Below are positions 50,301 through 63,287 of a stretch of DNA of 64,000 nt, piece after piece. The first letter of the stretch is position 1. Each line of letters opens with the position of its first letter. Below the pieces are notes generated by a model that saw only the letters and a list, made by a program, of their open reading frames with translations, searched no databases and had not been told where the DNA came from. The stretch is from Coturnix japonica (taxonomy: Eukaryota > Chordata > Aves > Galliformes > Phasianidae): the NCBI RefSeq assembly GCF_001577835.2, contig NC_029521.1, positions 12,522,000-12,585,999 on the forward strand. The letters are read 5' to 3'. A program made the position numbers and the translations under genes.

Positions 50301-53300
50301 ATAGATAATGCCAAAGGCCTTCCTAAAAATCCTCATCGCTAGCATGGTAAAGTGGATGGGTGGAAGGGTGTGGGAGAGCCTGGCTTGCCTCACAGGAATG
50401 AATATTTTAACACTGCATGAAAATTAAGAGTAGCAATGCTCAGTGCACAAATACTGATGATTAATTCTGTCTGAGAAACAGATGCACTCATTTGTTACTC
50501 TCCTGCCTCAGCTATTTAAAACAATAACTAAGCTGGACTAATGGTCTTCTGTGTACAGTGAAGTTATGGACAGTAACTTTTAACACTCTCCATTCAGAGC
50601 ACAAAAGGACAGGTTAAATCCCAACCTAAAGGAGATGACATGGACTGAGAATGCTCAGTAAAAACTTGTGTGGTGAGGGGGAGATAAAGCAATAAAGCTC
50701 ATGCTGGATACAGTCAGCAAATTGTACAAATTTTACACTATCAAAGAAAGGTCAGAAATGAATGTGCCAGTGACCTGCAGTCAGTATCGTCCATTTCACA
50801 GAATCACTGATTGTGATTTTAGGTCATAAGGGTTGCAGACTAACACCTATCAGCTCCTGTGTCTGTTCCAAAAAAGGTCAGGATCTTTTACCTAAGGTAT
50901 CTCGGCTTGATCCAGAAGCTCCAAGTCATTCCATGAAATCACTGACTTGACAGCAGCAAGGGACACACAACGGGAAGACTTAGTTGACCTACACTTCTGC
51001 CAGCATCTCTGAATCCCTTTAAAAAATTCATCTCATTTTTTCCTTCCTTAAAACTCTGAAAAAATCAAAGGTTTTTCATGCTCTGCGTTCCCGCTGTCAG
51101 CTGTTTCAGGAAGTCACTTCTCTTTTCACAAGAAATCTTTACTTTCACCTCAAAAGCATTCATAGTCAGTTTTGTTCCAGAAAGATCACAGCTGTTGTCA
51201 AGCCATCGTATCTCTCAGTCCAACCACAGCTTAATCACCAGACAACGTTGCCGCCCTCCTAGTGGTTTCAGTCTCTTGAACATCCAAAGCAAAAATCACA
51301 TTTGACAGCAAGGGAAACAGTAGCAAGCTTCAAATGTTTGTCGCTAGGTTCAGTTCGTTTACTTCTGAAGCAAAATATTTCTGGTAGCTAAAACGCAGAG
51401 CACATTTCATGGTCTGGCAATGCAGCGCTTTAGAGATTGTGGCTCTGAAAAGGAAGAGCTTTATCAAGTTTGTTTGTGTCTCAAAGACACTCCTTGGCAC
51501 CGGACAGGTCCAATTGGGTCTCAGTAAATCAAACGCTTATTTGATGTCAGTGAAACTAAGATGCAACTGCTGTTTTGCTCAAGGTTGTCAGAAAGCCTTT
51601 CGGTAATCACTTTCAGCCAGAATACATGCTCAATTGTTCTTTCCTGCTGCAAGGGGGAAAAAAACCAGCAGCTTGCTCTTCCTCAATAATTCCCTCATAT
51701 TTCATTTCTAATCTCTTAAGCAAATTACAAGTGAAGACCTTTGATGTATGCGCCAGCCAAACTCACTCATTTCTCAGTACTTGCTGGACTAGAGAGGATC
51801 TCCCGTTCTTTTGTATGTGGCTGATAATAACAACTTCAAAGCCCCCAGGCATGTGTTAGCTTTCCCTGATTTCCTTTCTAAGTATGTGTTTTGTGGGCCA
51901 ACACCAGTTAAGACCCATAAACAGCTGCACTTGAATGCCATCTATTAAGGCAGCCCTGCTATCTCTCATAGTGTAACAACTCTGTTTCTACTTCACAGAG
52001 CTACGCAGTCTGGCTTTCGTTTTTCCCCTGAAATAGAGTACCTCATTTCCAACATTTATGGTGCTCTCATCTTAAAAGAGTCTGGAATCTGATCAAACTC
52101 GGAGTAAAAAAGCCATTAAAAGGCACTTGCCCTGAGGTGGTATGGAACATTCCTGTGGATTATGAGGCATTGTTTTGTTGTGGGGTTTTACAACATGAAG
52201 TGTGCTTGATTACTTCTATGCGGACAGTAGGCTGTAGTTACACAGTACCATGGGACCAGATGTTTCAAGTGCCTCAGAACAACTGCACCTGAGCCCGTGG
52301 TCAGGCAAACTTCCCCCAGGCTGGCTCAGACAATATGAGAAGGGGACATATTTCAAACCAGTTCAAGTTACAAGTTGCAGTTATTCTCATTATTTAGTCT
52401 GTTTAACTCATTATCACAACACTTGGAGGCAAAGAGCACAGAAGAGTTAAATACTGGATAGTTGCATAAAAAAAGGATAACCACCATCAGAGATAATCGA
52501 CACTGTAAGAAAAGAAATAGTTTTGGAAAAGCTATAAAACTTCATGCCTCAGGCTTCCAGCCAAGCTTTATCTGAGGAGCAGAGTGATTAAACAGCTCGT
52601 CTAGGGGGCAGAAAATGCATCCCAGAAATGGGGAGCACAGATTTAGCATACCTTCCTTGAAGGTGTTTGTTACTGATGATGGTCAGCAGCACAGACACCA
52701 GAACAGCAGCACCAGCATGGCAGTTCTCAAGTTCCTCCATCTGCAACACCAACGAGCCTGTACGAAGAAGACAGCAAACATCAATCCAGTTTCTGGCTCT
52801 CAGCTCCATTGTAAGTCTAGACTTGGCACTGAATATACCATGAGATTACTCTGACCTGAAGCCTACTCTCAGCATGTCTGGACAAAGCTGTCTGATCAGA
52901 GTTATGTACCAAGAATCCATGTTTCATTTTTCTAAACATGCTACATTTAGGGATTAGGTTGTACCTCATGCACCTGGAATCTCCACAGCAATATGTGAGT
53001 AAGGATAGAGAGAAGAAAAATACCTTCTTACCCCAATGGATACAGAGTAAAAAACAAAACAAAAGACAGCAGAACTTTTCCAGCCCGTCACCAAGAGAAT
53101 TCAAGCGCAATCCTGCATGCAATACTCTGGCATGTTAAAGACAAAAATAGCTTGAATTTTGGCAATGCCACTTGCTTTGAGCAACTGGAGGTACCTGATT
53201 TTGGAGCTCATGAACACATCAGGATGCTCTGCACTACACAGAACTTACTCACTGGTGAATACTCTCTCTCCATAGGATTTCTCAAGCAGGTGCTCTTCCC

Positions 53301-54593
53301 ACAGGGCTTTCTCTCAGCACTGAGAAATAAGGGAGTAAGTAGTTTGGGGCCCCGGACTCTTTCTGTTCTCAGCATTCTGTAGTAAGGGTGATTACAAGAA
53401 AGCCCTCATCCCTTATTTTCCCATTACAGTGCTTTGGGGTTTATACTCAACTTAAGTGCAAATCACCCAGAACATTTCTTTCTGCTGACAATGAGAGAAA
53501 AAGCAGAGAAGAGAATAAGGCTCCTGGCAAAGCCCCTTCCCCAGGCCCTCCCCACAAACCCAGGGAGCCTAGGTCAGGACCGGGGTCCTTCTCTCCTGGT
53601 CTCCAGGGACTCTGCAGTGCTCCCAGCCTCAAATATTATCTTAATAATGGAGCCATGACTGCTGGACTATCAGCCTTGTCAGAGAAACAGCAAGAAAAAC
53701 ATCTGTCAAAAAATTTGATTTCTACCAGGTCAAATCCAAGCTACCACTTTGATGGCACTGCCTAAGAAACTCAATATTTCTACTTGCTCTACTACTTGGA
53801 CAAACAATATCAGCTCTTATCTACAAGAACACATTTATTGACTGAAGAAAAACAACAGAAATAGTAAAGTACCATAAGCCTATCATTTCTGATAGGTCTT
53901 TCAGTTCATCTCCTTCTTAGAGTTTCAGAAATGCTCCTAATGTGTTGGCTTAAATCACTCAGATGCTGAAATCCTTGCCCTGTGTACCAAGTCTTCCCTT
54001 CTGATTTGATTTGCAGGATGGTCCCTTAGTCAACATAATTTCAGTTCCCTGCTGACAGAAGCTAGCAAAACCGACATCTAGCTGAAATACAGCAATGAAC
54101 ACAACAGACAGCACTTATTAAAGACTCAAATATAACTCTAAATACATCATCAGTCAAAAATAAACCACCGATATTTTCTGGTAATCTTTAACGAGAAGAT
54201 GAGGACAAAAGAACAAATTTAGTTTGAGCAGTCATATTCATCCTCTTTGTTTTATGGTCCTATAGGGCCTGCCTCAGCGGAGCCCCTAGCAGGGGCCCTT
54301 CAGCCATACCTCAGCAAATCGAGGGTGTAAACACTGTGCTCAGCCAGGCTCTCATGCAGGGAAGGTGTTGGACAACAAGTTTTATGTAGTGCTGCATAAA
54401 CACCAACTGACTTCAGCAAGAATCAGGGGCACACGGCATTTTGTGAGGAGGGTGCACAGCCATTTAAAACATTTCTCTCTATCTGCAGTAATCAAAACAA
54501 GTTATAGCTAGGCTACAGCTATATGTCTAGTTTGAAGACTGCTCATCTGTGCAAGAGAGAACCATCTGGATTTACTTTACAGTTAACTTTAAA

Positions 54594-54609
54594 ACATATA
54601 TATATATAT
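54594..54609. repeat. (AT)n microsatellite
   Basis: About seven AT units in intergenic DNA. Confidence 0.85.
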
Positions 54610-57096
54610 GAAGTTTCTTAAGTTTTGCCAAACAACTGGAATCATAATGGTTTCTGCATGCTGTTCACATCTCAGTACAGCTGCAAATGTCCATTAGGAT
54701 AGTCTCATAATTATACACTTATTCTTCCATGCAATTGTTAAAAGCCTTGCTTTTCCAAATAACAGAATGTTTTGTAGCAAAGGAAATCTTCCTGTCCACC
54801 AGGTTGGAGTGGGGGAGGGAAGCCTTCTAAAGAAAAACTTCACTCAAAGCTTTTACTTTCAACTAACATTTAACTTTCAAACTTTAGAAAACAGAATGTC
54901 AGATTTTTCCAACTGTGGTATGGCCAAAACTCTATCATTTCTCTCCCTTTTCCTTTTCTTTAGCCATTGTTTGTGGCAGAAATTTAGTCCTCCTAAGATT
55001 TAAAAAAATAATAAATTAAAAAGAAGCTTCTGCTCCCCCCTTACCTTTCCTCTCTCCTGAAGAGACTGCAATTCTCATCCTTCCCACAGCTCCATACCCC
55101 ATGCTACAAGAACTGCCAACTATGAAGCTGGTCTGTGGCTTCCTTCCAGCCAAGGTAGTGCTCATTCCACTTGGGTATCCCTCCTTTTTACTAAGGAAGT
55201 CTTTGTCTTTTATCTAAAACATCAGCTGTGAGGGCTAGGAGTTGCCATTTGTTATGTATCTGAGCAGCATCTGGCACTCTTCTTGGATGGACACATTTAG
55301 GGCACTCGTGAAGAATAAAGGGACAAAGAGTTTTGCTCCAGGGCAATGCTCTGACTGGTGCTGATGCAGTTGCTTTGTTCAGCCGGAAGAGTGGGACCAG
55401 TGGGTGAGCGCAAGTGTGAGCCAAGCCCCACCAGCACAGACAGCCCCAGGAAGGGGAGCAAACCAGGCTTTCAGAACTGACCAACAACATGGCAAACATC
55501 TGTTCCCAAGAGCCCAAGGCAACTCTGACTTCTCAGAGGGCAGGTACTTACCTCTTTCAAAATAAGAGCCTGCCTGCCATGTTTCCCAACTGTAAGGGCT
55601 CCAAAGCAATCTAACTCGTCAGCTGTTCTCAAAACATCTCAGCAGCTAGCAGTTTTTAGCTAACAAAAGCAAAACTAATGGAAACACACACAAACATTCC
55701 CCAAAATAGAACACTTTTCCAGGAGGTGAACGATCCCTCCCTACACATTCTCAGGACCCTACAGAGAGGGGCACAAGGGCTCGCATTGTTTTGACAGCCA
55801 GGCAGACAAACAAATACTTTTGCTTCAGCTTAATATTCCTGGCACTCAGAATGTCAGCCCGAAAAAACAATACCACAAGACACTGCCGTGCCATCGGCCT
55901 GACATCAGAAAGACAACCTGGTGGGGCGACAGCCGGAGGGAAGCAGGAGGCCGCTGCCATCCCCACGCAGAGCTCAGATCTGCACCTCACGCGGTCTCTC
56001 CTTGCCTCACTGCCATATCACTTTACCCATATTCCCCCGTACTGGGTCGCCTACAGGGATAAAAATAAAGCAACCCGTGTTAGTTTCTGTTATATAGGGT
56101 CTGTATCTCCTCCTCCACCCAAGTTTCTCTGTTATCAGTGTAGAATTAATTTGCACAACAACCTCCTGAGGTAACTTAGAAGGCACAGCAGGTTCCTAAC
56201 GTCTAAGCTCTCTCGCATTTTAAGAGTGACTATCTGAATAATTGGCAGGGAGGAGCTTAGCCGCTCTGTAATACAGAAACTTGGCTGGAGTGCTGCTGTT
56301 AGCATAAAACAGCAGCGGGTCCAGTGCCCAGAACCTAACCTAAGCTTTGGTTACAGGCATTGGCATGCACAGCAGGCTACTTCTTTATTACTAGAGATAA
56401 GACCCATTATGAATTCATCAAAAGCTAGTTCATTGAGGGCATGAGGCCAAGGCTGGAGGCAAAGCCCCAGAACAGGTCACCCAGCCACTGTATAGCAGGT
56501 CCCAGCAAGGCACATCCCAGCAACACCTGCACACCCAAGGGGACAGCCTCAGCAGAGGTGGTGGCTCCCTGTGCTGGTGGCAGGAGTGTGTTGAGTTCAC
56601 CTCCCACCTGTATACCTCCTCCTCTTTCTCTGCCACATCACCAGAGCTCCATGTCACTTTCTAGGTGGAAAAAAGCATTTCAGAAGTCATGTTGATATCG
56701 AGAGGAACAGCTGGAGGAAAACAAGGCAGCAGGTAGGGCAGGTGTGCAAGCAGGGAATGGAGATCTCTGCACAGCATGGAGGGCACCCCACCACCGTGCC
56801 AGTGCCAAATCATCCATGCACAGCATGGCAGGAAGCAGAAGGGAAATGCTCCCAGCACGTTTGCTGTGGTAAACTTGGCACTGGGCATGACAAAAGGAAA
56901 AAAAAAAAATAAAAGGATTGTTTCTGTATTATTATAGTCAATCCACAGACATCCCATTATCAGTTTCACTGAGGCTAGGTAAGTAAATTGCCAGGTTTAA
57001 TGTTTCAGGTGACATCAGGGAATACTTTTACCAGCAGATGCAAAGACCGTCCTTTGGAGTGGGTAGCACTGAAGGTCAGAGTCAGCAAATCCTAAT

Positions 57097-57106
57097 CTAA
57101 AAATAG
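57097..57106. promoter_or_regulatory. MEF2-like site upstream of DUSP29
   Basis: CTAAAAATAG is an exact MEF2 consensus match about 6 kb upstream of the DUSP29 coding exon. DUSP29 is a muscle gene in mammals, so the site is a plausible enhancer element, but chance matches are expected. Confidence 0.25.
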
Positions 57107-58081
57107 GCTCCAGATTCAAAGTTTGTAAGACTTCTTTTGTCGCCCTGCCACACTCCACAGAGCCCAGCCACCTAGAGCACCTGCCCAAGCTCACAGGTAA
57201 GTCTGACCAACACTCATTTTCTGCTGTATTTCTTGAGCCCTTTCGCTTCCCTTTATAGCTTAGTCTGGCAAGTTAGGGTGAGGAGGGAGAATTGGCAACC
57301 CTTCCAAGGCAGCTGCTTAGTACCGCAGCACAGGGGAAAAGGCTATTACAGAACCAAAAGTTCTAGGAAACAAGATTTACAATTTAAGAAAAATCAAGAA
57401 TAAAAGCGTCTCTATTACAGAAGTTACTTGATAAACAGGGAAATAGGTTACAGCGACTGGATTTATCTTAGAGGGAGAACTGAAATTTTAAAGGATAGGA
57501 CTCAACAAGCAGTTTTCCAAGCATTTTGTGACTTACATCCCAGAATATTTTTCTTATTCTTTGATAACCGCTCCACCCTCCTGTTGAAGCTCCCCTTTCC
57601 AATTCAGTTACCATCCTCTCAGATGATGCTGTGTTTTAAGTTTCTTTGGGCACTCCCAAAAATATTTAACAAAATCTCAGCTTACCCTGTTTTAAATTAA
57701 CCAGTTCGGGCAACAAAGAATGAGAGCAAAAATAAGCTTTTAAAAAGTCATCTGTGGCTTAGAAATTCATTGAAATAGTTGGTGAGTTTTGAATATTCAC
57801 AGCAGGGAGGTTTGGGAAATAATTACACAGAGACTACGATTCTTCTAGTTCTAAATCGTTTAAAGACAAATGCATTGCAAGAACAGTTTTACAGTCATTG
57901 AACGCTTCAAGCATAAAAATGCAGAGGTAAAATAAAGGAACTGAGGTGAATGACTGCTTGTGGTGAATACTGGGATAGGAACAGGAACGTGGGATTATGT
58001 AATTCTTCACTTAAATACACTGCACATATCCAAAGATTTCCAGTTTGTATGTACAGCACTTAGCTTAACTCGTTTGGGGCT

Positions 58082-58110
58082 CTTTTTATAAAAAGATCTT
58101 TTTATAAAGA
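58082..58110. other. 14-bp perfect palindrome with two TATA-like strings
   Basis: CTTTTTATAAAAAG (58082-58095) is its own reverse complement, and CTTTTTATAAAG follows three bases later. Together they give two TATAAA boxes about 16 bp apart, about 5 kb upstream of DUSP29. No transcript evidence. Confidence 0.4.
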
Positions 58111-61100
58111 CTTACTCCTCCTTCCAAGGGATATTTGTACAAAGTTAACATGTTTTTGGTCTACTGTTAGAAAAAAAACCATCCAAGGAACCTTTGGTGT
58201 ACAGTACCTCATTCCCCTGAGCTACAGCAAGTGCCAGGTTCATGCAGGAAAGCACACAGCTCTTGGTGCCTATTGCTAGCATTGCTAGCTATTTGCTAAC
58301 AAAATGTCACGGGGGTGGCATAACAGGGAGCACCACTTTTAAATTCATCTAGTTAAATCATCCAACAAAGCAAGCTTTTGTTGCTGCAGCTTGCTAGCTC
58401 TCAGCTCAGATGATGCACTTCGATCATGAAATACGTGGAAACCAAAGCACTGTTTATATTCCTCCCGAGTATAAACACTGCACTCCAGACAGCATGCACA
58501 TTAACTTCTGCAAGAACTTTCCAATGCATAAAACAGCCCTGTGCTTAGTCATACTCAGAAAGGGTAAGTACTTTTTTGTCCTGAGAGGAAGCATGTAGAC
58601 TGCATGCTGGCTAGAAGGGAAACAACAAACATTTTCTGAAGAATTCAGGAACTTACTTGATAATCTCTTACTCTTTTTAAAGACCTGAAGTTATTAGAGC
58701 TCATTTTTCTGTCCCTTTAACACTGAGGAAGTGCTTATATGGAGAGTGATTAGTATATGGGATTCAGGCCCTCGCAAGTCTTTTTGAAAGTGTAAGAGAA
58801 GTGGCATTCTCCATCCGTACCTCCTCTCAGGTACTTCCCTCCCAATGTGGATGCTGTTTCTACGTCGTCTTATCTGAGGTGCTTATTAAACTGGAAAAAT
58901 AGAAGTAAATAAAAATGAAAACATTATTTTTGGAGCTGCTTATGCTGGACCCCTGGAAGATGGCTATCCCCTGGTTTCAATGATTTCTGATCTCAGCAAA
59001 GCTGAATTCCTCCTGATAAATAAAAAGCATTCCTATATGTTAGCTTTCCACACAACATCAAAGGAAATGGCAAACGTTTTTCAGTAACAAGCACTTCATG
59101 CACACAAAAAAACATGTCTTAACCATAATTACAGAACATTTTTTTCCCTTACTTTATGGTTCATCTTTCAAGTTTAATGCTCATAGCAACAAAAAAGTCC
59201 TAACCTTCAGGTGATCTGAGGATGCTGATGACCTTTCATTCCCAGCTAAGCCAGTTGGAGCTGCAATTGCTTGGTACATTCAGCAAGAAGCACCTTTTAG
59301 TTAATGCCTGTTAGATAAATAGCATCTGAGTGCTAACCTGAAGCCGGTACACTTACATACACCAGATTAGATTTAATAAAGCCAGCATGAAAAAAGCCTC
59401 ACAGGCAAAGGCGGCCAAAGTCATATGGACCGGGAGAGCGAGCAGAAAACAGGGGTGGTAAAGAATGTAAACTATTCTGCCATATAAGTATGGGTTTAAG
59501 TAGGCAGCAAGGCTAGGAAGTCCTGTGGCCAATACTGGGCAATCCAGAGCAACTAACAGCTTTGCAGCTGTTTCTTTTGAAGAAAAGACCAAAGCAAATC
59601 ACTATCTGCCTCCATTTTCTTTCCCATTTTTTATTTGTTTAGCCTCTCTCATCGCATGTTTGTACATCATGCCACCACTGTGGGGCTCTGACCTTACCTG
59701 GGATCGACAGCCTCCGACACACAGGCACAGCCACAAATTAGCAGCCAGGGTACATTTGCTTGGGGCAACAGCAGCTATGTTGTTGTGAACTCCTCCTAGG
59801 CCAGGGAGGGGTGCAGTAAGGAAGGGCAGAAAGGTGCATGGTTTCTTGCAAAGGACAAAGACAAAAGCAGTCCTTTTCTCTGCATCTCTTTCTGTTTTAT
59901 TTTCTTTCTCTTCTATAATTTCTATAGCTCACTTGGATCTTAACACTCAAGCACACATAAATCTTGCCAAACTGTTAGGAATCTTTATACACAATGCTAA
60001 AGCTAATGCAGCACAAAGAGCCAAAAATACAGTATTTTGTGATGTACATAATGACTTATGGCTTTCAGTTTCATAGCACTCAGAAACTGCCACATCTGGA
60101 AAACCAGCATTAGAAATGCACTGAAGCCTGACATGCACATCCAGACATGAACCTCAGACCCTCCACCATCTGTGGGGTTACCAACCAGTACTGCTGGTGG
60201 CTGGTGCCTCCAAAACCCTTCTGCAGCCTTGGGGTGGCAGGGCACATCCTTCCAGTTGCCCAAATTTGGAATGGGGCTTTCCTGGAAATGTAAGTTTTAA
60301 TTTGACTTAAGGGACTGAGAAGAAGGGGCAGAAAGGAAACCTTCAATGGCTGTATCACTGTTTCAGCTACCAGACTGCGTTCCCTCTGAATTAAACAGCA
60401 GACAGACTGGCAGATTTTCTTTCCTCCCTCCTCGTTTTGTTAAAAATAAAGTAAGCTAAAAAGCACTAAGCAATTCCATTTGGCAGCTGTAGAGTGGATA
60501 GCGAGCATAAAGAAGAGATTCCTTTGCTGTGCCTAATAGATGCTGCTTATCCAAATTAGCCACACAATTACTTCTATCAATGCAAAAATAGTTTAATGTT
60601 TTTTTTTCTAGTGCACAGCACTCTAGAACGACTTAAAATGCAGTGTAATTTGCCACTGTGTACGTCCTGAAGTGGCTCGCTAATGAAAAGAGGATTAACT
60701 CTCCATTATTCTGAATTACCATTTTGTGAAATCACTAACAATAATTTTACTTATACACCATTAACGCAAGGGGGAGAAATATTCCAAACATCCAAATGAT
60801 TAACAAATAAAATTCATTAGATAACATGCACTTTAGTCTTATTTATGAAGAGAAAGATTGGGGTATAAAAATGCAGATGACTGAATTTTTATCATCCTTG
60901 TTCTGATTTTACACTTAAGTCCATGACAGCGTAATTGGTGAGCAGCAGTGGTGCAGCATTACATTCACACCCGGGATTGAGAAGCAGAACCTGCAAAATG
61001 AGACAGGCAAATTGCATTGGCTTGAGAAGGTGCCCTAGTCCCAGCAAGGCATCCCTGGCACACAGCTGGGGACCAGCACAGTGAGGAAGGAGCCAGGGCT

Positions 61101-62766
61101 CCCTCACACAACAGAGGGCCATCCTCACCCAAAAGAGCTTTCACACCTGAAAATATGGATCCAGCATCAGACAGGACCTTCCAGCCCACAGAGTGAACAC
61201 CCCATGGCTGGGACCTGCTCCAGGTTCCAGGCTGGCAGTCCTGGAACTCCCCTACACCAGCTGAACACTGGTGGGGACCCAAGGCTTTGCTGCCAGGGTT
61301 TGTGTTGGGCCAGCAGTCACATTTAAGTCTACCACAATGCCAGAAATCCTAACACTGCCCTTCATTTTAGTCTAAGAGGGCTGGCTTAGGGAACAGTCTT
61401 CTCTCAGCTCTGTTCGATCTACACAGAGCAGTCAATAAGAATGAGGTGTTACAGCTGGTTCCTGGAGAGACGCTCACCTTTCTGTCCTCCCCAACCAAAT
61501 GCTTCATGGTAATTCATTCCAGAGCTCAAGCAGCACAGCAGCCCCTTTCCCCCCTGCCCTCCTACAAGACTACATTACTTTACACTTAGTCTAGTGTCAG
61601 ATCCAAGATGCTTATTTTATCAGAGGAATTTCAACTGATACTTGTGCTTTAATTCAATTTAAAACTCCCTGCATCAGATAACACCAGCAAGGAATAAAGA
61701 ACATAAAATTTAGGGAGCATATGACTTCCCAGGACACAGAGATGAGCATTTCTCAGCAGAGCTCTAACTTGCAGAGCATTAACTGACCTTCAGACTGAGG
61801 TGGTTTCACATAGACACAAAACAAATGTTTGCAGGTGTAGCTGTCCCATTTTCAGGTCTGCGATCTAAGAGCAGGGCTACTGGTGTAACAAACACTGGAC
61901 ACAATCACTAATCTCATTTCTTTCTCATCTTCTCCTTTCCTTCCCTTTTATGGAGTCCTGAATAAATGCTGTCAGTTCCTCAGCATCAAGACTCTCATGT
62001 TAGGATCAATTCTTAGTAGTCTCTCTTATCACATCCTAGATAACAGTCCTTTCACTCTCAAAGTCCAGCATTCCCACAGTCCAGCATTACTTATTTCACT
62101 GAGTCTGCGTACAGAGTTAGCACAATCCGAAGGAAGGAGGGCTTTCCTAGGGAATGGTTCCTGGAGGCACAGGAATGGGACCTCACATTGCTCAAAGGCA
62201 CACAGGACCGAGTGAGAGGCAAGTAAGCTAGGAACTAATCCTCAGAGCCCCTTATGTGTCTCAGGGGACCACTTAGCTAAACATCATCATGCTTTAGGAA
62301 GCTCTGCTGAAAGACAGATCCCCTTGCCAGTGAAAGCAAGCCAGTTTTTGAACAAAGGTGTACATATGCCAGACAAAAACTGACTCCGCAATCTTGCCTA
62401 GCTTTGGAGTTGAAAAACAGGAATTATTTGGCTTTATCAAGTTCTGCTGAGAAACAGAACATGACAGGCACAGAAGAGTCCAAGCCGAGGAACAAAACCC
62501 TCTGGGAACATGGGATGTCAGTGAAAAATGGTCCTCTTGCTTGCAGGAATGCTCTACAAATAGCCAGATTTTTGTCTGCAAACAGACGTGAACAGCACCA
62601 GTGGCCAACACAAAATATATGGGTGTTGCTACTCTCTACAAATTTTTGTTCAAGTTGTCAAAAGCTTAGAAACAAAAAAATTACAGGAGAACCTCTTGAC
62701 CTTATGGTACCAAATGCCATCAGCCTTCCCTGCCTCCTGCAGCAGCACTGCACCTGTATGGAGCCA

Positions 62767-62770
<4 letters not shown>

Positions 62771-62807
<37 letters not shown>
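62771..62807. repeat. A37 mononucleotide run
   Basis: Thirty-seven consecutive A, the longest homopolymer in the window, about 280 bp before the DUSP29 exon. There is no AATAAA in the preceding 60 bases, so it does not look like a retrocopy tail. Its length may be assembly-sensitive. Confidence 0.9.
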
Positions 62808-62810
<3 letters not shown>

Positions 62811-63105
62811 TGATCTCACCCTTGTTAAGGACTCATTTGTCAGTGGCTGCAGAAGTGCTGCTAAAAGGCAAAGCCTTGCTCACAGAAATAGTCTACAAGG
62901 TTCACTGTGTAGGGCTGCATTGAGATCTTGGAAAAGCAGAACTGGTGTGCTCAGCAACAACCTGACACCTGCTCACAATGTGCCCCACTGCATCTGGCCA
63001 GTGCTGCTCCGAGCACCATGGCTGAGTAGAACTCACAGGCTTTGTGCCTCCTCATCTTAGTGTTCTGTTTGCATTGTGTTCCAGCTGCCTGCACAACCAG
63101 CCTCC

Positions 63106-63287
63106 ATGGAGATGTCATCAGCAGGTTCGAAAGCCGGGAAGAAAAATGCATACACAGCAATCAAAGTGGATCCTGATGGGGATTACTGTACCCCAGGTGC
63201 GTTTGAACTGGAGCGGCTCTTTTGGAAAGGATGCCCAAAGTACACCCACGTCAATGAAGTCTGGCCCAACCTCTACATAGGAGATGA
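63106..63287 (+). CDS. DUSP29: DUSP29 (DUPD1) first coding exon; gene continues past the window
   Basis: N-terminal 60 codons of dual-specificity phosphatase 29, a muscle-expressed atypical DSP. The block [16 protein letters not shown] followed by [16 protein letters not shown] is nearly identical to the human protein as I remember it. Acceptor gtgttccag ends at 63084 and donor ga|gtaagt begins at 63288, in the same phase 2 as both DUSP13 genes. Two in-frame ATGs are possible. 63106 has a weak context (T at -3, G at +4). 63112 has G at -3, and from there [14 protein letters not shown] aligns without gaps to human MTSGEVKTSLKNAY, so it may be the ancestral start. The catalytic exons lie right of the window. 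Confidence 0.95.

Larger units (their letters stand above)
40390..63084. other. Intergenic region between DUSP13B and DUSP29 (22.7 kb)
   Basis: No protein-coding exon recognised on either strand. It holds A-rich microsatellites (42129, 44575, 45290), a long AT-rich repeat (47199-47319), MEF2-like sites (45610, 49541, 57097), an (AT)n tract (54594), a palindrome with two TATA-like strings (58082), an AT-rich block that may be conserved (60500-60850) and an A37 run (62771). Untranslated 5' exons of DUSP29 may lie here but cannot be placed. Confidence 0.6.

Noticed and set aside
50795-50840. Possible second CR1 tail (ttcacagaatcactg)
   Set aside because: Only about 15 bases resemble the CR1 terminus, and the following sequence does not continue with CR1 tail phrases.
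51245-51262. CTCF-like gccgccctcctagtgg on the minus strand
   Set aside because: It has one extra base inside the core, so it does not align with the consensus. The similar string near 50011 fails for the same reason.
62404-62807. Possible processed retrocopy ending in A37
   Set aside because: There is no AATAAA upstream, no recognisable transcript sequence and no clear target-site duplication. Better explained as a homopolymer repeat.
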